In this document: positions 62,053-64,000 of the stretch, in pieces
Position numbering within the stretch: the first letter of the stretch is position 1
Layout: every line of letters starts with the position of its first letter
NCBI GenBank assembly: GCA_020428535.1
Contig: JAGQMS010000001.1
Span: forward strand, 1 to 64,000
From: Candidatus Saccharimonadota bacterium
GTDB taxonomy: Bacteria > Patescibacteriota > Saccharimonadia > Saccharimonadales > JAGQMS01
Length of the DNA: 64,000 nt
Direction of reading: 5' to 3'
The notes under the pieces: generated by a model
What the model was told of the DNA's origin: nothing
Databases searched by the model: none
What the model saw: only the letters and a program-made list of their open reading frames with translations
Program-made: the position numbers and the translations under genes

Positions 62053-62235
62053 TGCCTGGTTGTCCGTAAAACTATGGTCAGGCTAATATCTTAATTATAT
62101 TGAGCTATTAGCCCGGCCATAGAAACCAGCTTATTGCAAGGAAGGTTGGGCAACGGTATCCAAGGTTTTAGACCTGTATGCTCAGCCAAAATAAATGTAC
62201 CACGTCCAATAGGATGTGGTACATTTATTTTAAGG
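62053..62235 (+). ncRNA. Small structured RNA in the island
   Basis: A TATAAT promoter, a long hairpin (CTATGG 62072-62077 with CCATAG 62117-62122; GGCTAATA 62081-62088 with TATTAGCC 62106-62113), smaller stems, and a perfect 16-bp terminator-type palindrome (62188-62203 with 62216-62231) define a roughly 180-nt unit. The only frames inside are a few codons long. It fills the place a gene holds in the other units. No known family was recognised. Confidence 0.6.
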
Positions 62236-62354
62236 TTCTGGCCAGGCTAGGATTTGAACCGTATTTTATCGAAGATAAAAAGGTTTGGTGAAGCGTAGCG
62301 CAGAAAAGAAAGCACTATAAGTATTTTCTTTTCAAGCAAGCGGAAAGGGGAAAC
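62236..62354 (+). other. Hairpin-rich spacer with inverted tRNA-Gln-like end
   Basis: On the minus strand, GGTTCAAATCCTAGCC then TGGCCAG resembles the tRNA-Gln 3' end in inverted, degenerate form. Palindromes TTTTATC-GAA-GATAAAA and GAAAAGAAA/TTTTCTTTTC follow. This stretch corresponds in position to the palindromic part of R1/R2 but has diverged. Confidence 0.4.
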
Positions 62355-62392
62355 CGCCAGCCAAGCATAAGCACTATGGTTTTCCATGGTGT
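62355..62392 (+). repeat. Partial junction repeat before the C39 unit
   Basis: CGCCAGCCA plus 29 nt matches 63030-63067 at 34 of 38 positions. The two copies flank the C39-peptidase unit as direct repeats. CGCCAGCCA is the last 9 nt of tRNA-Gln. Confidence 0.7.
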
Positions 62393-62432
62393 TTTTGCTT
62401 GTATATAAAAATATAAAAGTTACACTTTTCGC

Positions 62433-62843
62433 ATGAAGAAGAGTATTACTCAAGAATTTGAATATGGGTGTGGTATCGCATGTTTTGCCTTTGTCCTAGG
62501 AGTTTCATACAAAGATGCGCTAGGTTTATTAAGTAGTAAGCAAGCCACCAGTGATAGGTTCTGGGTTAAAGATCTGAACAAGGCATTAGTAGATCAGGGA
62601 CTCTTATACGAACGCAAATACGTGAAACCGCATATTTTCCCTTACTTACTGAAGGAGGGTGCGATCGTACTGATCGGACGGTCAAAAAAGTACCCTTCAG
62701 GACATTATTTGGTAAGACACAAAAATACATGGATGGATCCATGGATTAATCTTCCAAGGAGTAAGAATATTCTTGCGGCAAAATCAGGATTCAGAAAACG
62801 ACTTCCTGGAATCCCAAAATATGTGATTTATCCACTTGCATAG
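62433..62843 (+). CDS. C39-like cysteine peptidase
   Basis: TACACT (62421-62426) is 6 nt before ATG 62433. The 136-residue product matches a small C39/papain-like fold: Gln7 and Cys13/Cys17 in QEFEYGCGIACFAF, His in SGHYLVRHKN and an Asp in WMDPW. C39 peptidases process double-glycine leaders of bacteriocins and are usually fused to ABC exporters; here the domain stands alone without a signal peptide. It lies within an island unit bounded by repeats. Substrate unknown. Confidence 0.72.
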   Translation: MKKSITQEFEYGCGIACFAFVLGVSYKDALGLLSSKQATSDRFWVKDLNKALVDQGLLYERKYVKPHIFPYLLKEGAIVLIGRSKKYPSGHYLVRHKNTWMDPWINLPRSKNILAAKSGFRKRLPGIPKYVIYPLA

Positions 62844-62865
62844 TTCTAAAATCATCCAATAAGGT

Positions 62866-63038
62866 CAGCCAAGAAAATGCGGTTAGGTCAGAAAGACCTG
62901 GCCGCATTTTCTTATTTAGCGTAGCTAACGGATTCGAACCGTACGGCAAGGCCGAGGTTCGTATTCCAGTCACAGCCCCCCGGCTACATTGTAGCGGGCG
63001 GCTGGATTGGAATTACTTTTATCCTACCTCGCCAGCCA
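62866..63038 (+). repeat. Palindromic repeat R2 ending in the tRNA-Gln 3' sequence
   Basis: It matches R1 across 172-173 bp with about eight substitutions and one indel. It keeps the terminator palindrome (62871-62882 with 62902-62913, loop bases changed), the second and third palindromes and the exact 18-nt tRNA-Gln end (63021-63038). It serves as the 3' border of the C39 unit. Confidence 0.8.
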
Positions 63039-63096
63039 GGCATAAGTACTATTGTTTTCCTTGGTGTATATGTTGCAAGTATTTCTGAAATTGAAG

Positions 63097-63145
63097 AACC
63101 CCGCCTGAGCGTGATCCTTCGTGATGTCGCTCGATCGACGGGGTT
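63097..63145 (-). terminator. GC-rich hairpin after the second foreign-looking gene
   Basis: AACCCCG (63097-63103) pairs with CGGGGTT (63139-63145), with inner GAGCG/CGCTC. It lies directly after the minus-strand stop; the tail reads TTCTTCAATTTC. Confidence 0.65.
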
Positions 63146-63147
63146 GG

Positions 63148-63711
63148 TCAGCGTGCGGCTCGCTCACTGCACTTCAGCATCCGTTCCTCGCTGGTGAGCT
63201 CGGCCCAGGTGCTGTTGAGCTCATTGAAGAGGTCGCTCATCATGACGGTCCGGGCTTCAGCCCAGGCTCGGTCATCCTCGTCGTGGTACCAGTCGGGAAC
63301 AAGGGCGATCTTGGCGTGGAGTTCGGTCAGGAACTGAACGTAGATACTGCCATATCGTTCGCGGTTTGTGGGTCCACGGAGGTTGAAGGCGATTCCCTGG
63401 TCGCGGCTGTTGGTCGACATCGGTTTGCGAGTGTCGACACTCCAGCGGAGTGCGGTGTCGGCATTGCCGACGCAGAGAGGCCAGAGGCCACCCGTGTCGA
63501 TGATGCTCTGAGCTTCCTCGGCGCTCGAGAAGAAGATCTTGCCATCGATGGCGTGGAGGATTGGGGCATGGTAACCCTCGACCACACGCTTCTTGATGAT
63601 GTAGACCTTGCTTCCACGGAGCCTGGAGACCTCCCAGTAGGGTGCCGGTACCGCTACCGGTGTCTCCTTGGCTTGACGACGCAACCTCAGGAATTTGAAC
63701 GGATTGAACAT
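63148..63711 (-). CDS. GC-rich foreign-looking gene, unknown function
   Basis: The 187-residue product starts at ATG 63711, with AAAGG about 10 nt before it on the minus strand. It is soluble, with a basic start (FNPFKFLRLRRQAK), and is rich in Trp, Arg and Glu. No family is recognised. Base and codon use are clearly GC-rich relative to neighbours, as in the gene at 45136, and both have a TGCTATAAT promoter, hairpins before the start and a GC-rich hairpin terminator. Lateral transfer is likely. Confidence 0.62.
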   Translation of the reverse strand: MFNPFKFLRLRRQAKETPVAVPAPYWEVSRLRGSKVYIIKKRVVEGYHAPILHAIDGKIFFSSAEEAQSIIDTGGLWPLCVGNADTALRWSVDTRKPMSTNSRDQGIAFNLRGPTNRERYGSIYVQFLTELHAKIALVPDWYHDEDDRAWAEARTVMMSDLFNELNSTWAELTSEERMLKCSERAAR

Positions 63712-63734
63712 GAATGTGCTGCCTTTCGGCCTAG

Positions 63735-63771
63735 TGACGGTGGATTACCGTCAGGTGTATATATTATAGCA
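63735..63771 (-). promoter_or_regulatory. Promoter and hairpin of the second GC-rich gene
   Basis: On the minus strand TGCTATAAT covers 63763-63771. The leader has a hairpin TGACGG/CCGTCA (63735-63753) and a small GCC-GAAA-GGC close to the start codon. The layout matches the leader of the gene at 45136. Confidence 0.55.
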
Positions 63772-63849
63772 TAAGTATACTATTTTGTACATAGCTAGTG
63801 TTATCTAGCTCATCTCCCCGAATTTCGTTGAGATAGGAAGCCAAACTAT

Positions 63850-64000
63850 CTAATATGGATAAACAGACCCGTCAAAATTCAGGAAAGAGCCGGTAGCTTT
63901 TCTATCTAAGCCATATAGCACGTCGAGCATTTTCTGTACATTTTCTTTAGGGTCATCGCTACCTTCAGGGTTCATGTCCGTTTTTACATCTCCTGGGTGG
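63850..64000 (-). CDS. Short-chain dehydrogenase, C-terminal part (partial)
   Basis: The minus strand is open from the window edge to TAG 63850-63852. The translation starts HPGDVKTDMNPEGS and ends SFLNFDGSVYPY, the usual end of SDR family oxidoreductases (HPGWVxTDM ... DGxxxPW). The catalytic and cofactor motifs lie outside the window. It is probably core chromosome beyond the island. Confidence 0.75.
   Translation of the reverse strand, partial: HPGDVKTDMNPEGSDDPKENVQKMLDVLYGLDRKATGSFLNFDGSVYPY

Larger units (their letters stand above)
53296..63038 (+). mobile_element. tRNA-Gln-anchored island of stacked cassette-like units
   Basis: The tRNA-Gln 3' end (18 nt) is repeated at 61981-61998 and 63021-63038, as left by integration at a tRNA 3' end. 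The first unit (53314-61998) carries the giant surface protein and an ABC transporter; the second stretch (61999-63038) carries a small RNA and a C39-like peptidase, split by a partial junction at 62355-62392. No integrase or transposase is visible, so the units are non-autonomous or old. Integration is inferred from the repeats. Confidence 0.6.

Noticed and set aside
63121-63774. 217-codon plus-strand frame opposite the second GC-rich gene
   Set aside because: No ribosome site or promoter, and it runs antisense through the leader and terminator; the minus-strand frame has all signals.

Overview
The window looks like chromosome from a member of the Patescibacteria (CPR), most likely a Saccharibacteria (TM7)-type organism. 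The evidence is short intergenic gaps, many reduced enzymes (AlaS without its C-terminal domain, a 500-residue UvrC), a baseplate-J-like membrane protein of a type common in this radiation, short or membrane-anchored Mur-ligase paralogs, and very frequent TATAAT-like boxes only 6-10 nt before start codons. TGA is used as a stop, which argues against the SR1/Gracilibacteria code. The taxonomic call is inference; there is no rRNA gene here.

Layout. 1-3281: exported surface proteins (the tail of one gene, its paralog, a DUF916-like protein, a PKD protein). 3332-9770: mnmA, a short alaS behind a possible leader peptide, an FtsA/PilM-type ATPase, a baseplate-J-like protein and ruvX. 9775-14231: cell-wall enzymes (mltG, a LysM-CHAP hydrolase behind a strong hairpin, a PcsB-like coiled-coil CHAP hydrolase, a FemAB transferase). 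14237-26488: obg, sbcB, uvrA, a DedA protein, an ABC exporter, trhO, uvrC, a holin-like protein and secG. 26523-41743: a peptide-binding protein, an FAD oxidoreductase, three tRNA genes, two MurF-like ligases around ddl, a two-ended WhiB-like protein, an HD protein, a Nudix protein and several unknown genes. 41808-44548: leuS behind a leucine-rich leader peptide. 44545-51553: a foreign-looking GC-rich gene, then rpmF, nusB, a Nudix gene, rnc, rpsP, khpA, a possible ncRNA, trmD, a VOC protein and sod. 51555-52745: a protein with three YbjQ-like domains.

52911-63150 is the most unusual part. Two tandem structured repeats that start like tRNA-Gln lead into a tRNA-Gln gene. The last 18 nt of that tRNA recur exactly at 61981-61998 and 63021-63038, each time at the end of a 172-173 bp, strongly palindromic repeat. 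A shorter related junction lies at 62355-62392. These junctions separate an 8.7 kb unit (a giant surface protein with a LamG domain split by 14 propeller-like repeats, plus an ABC ATPase and MacB/FtsX-type permease), a unit that appears to carry only a terminator-bounded small RNA, and a unit with a small C39-like cysteine peptidase. No integrase is visible. The best reading is a stacked series of integrations at the tRNA-Gln 3' end, forming a cassette-like array. A second GC-rich gene and the tail of a short-chain dehydrogenase close the window.

How genes may work together: the wall genes (mltG, two CHAP hydrolases, FemAB, ddl, MurF-like ligases) make and remodel peptidoglycan; uvrA, uvrC, ruvX and sbcB serve DNA repair; leuS and probably alaS appear to be controlled by short translated leaders; the island supplies variable surface and exported functions.
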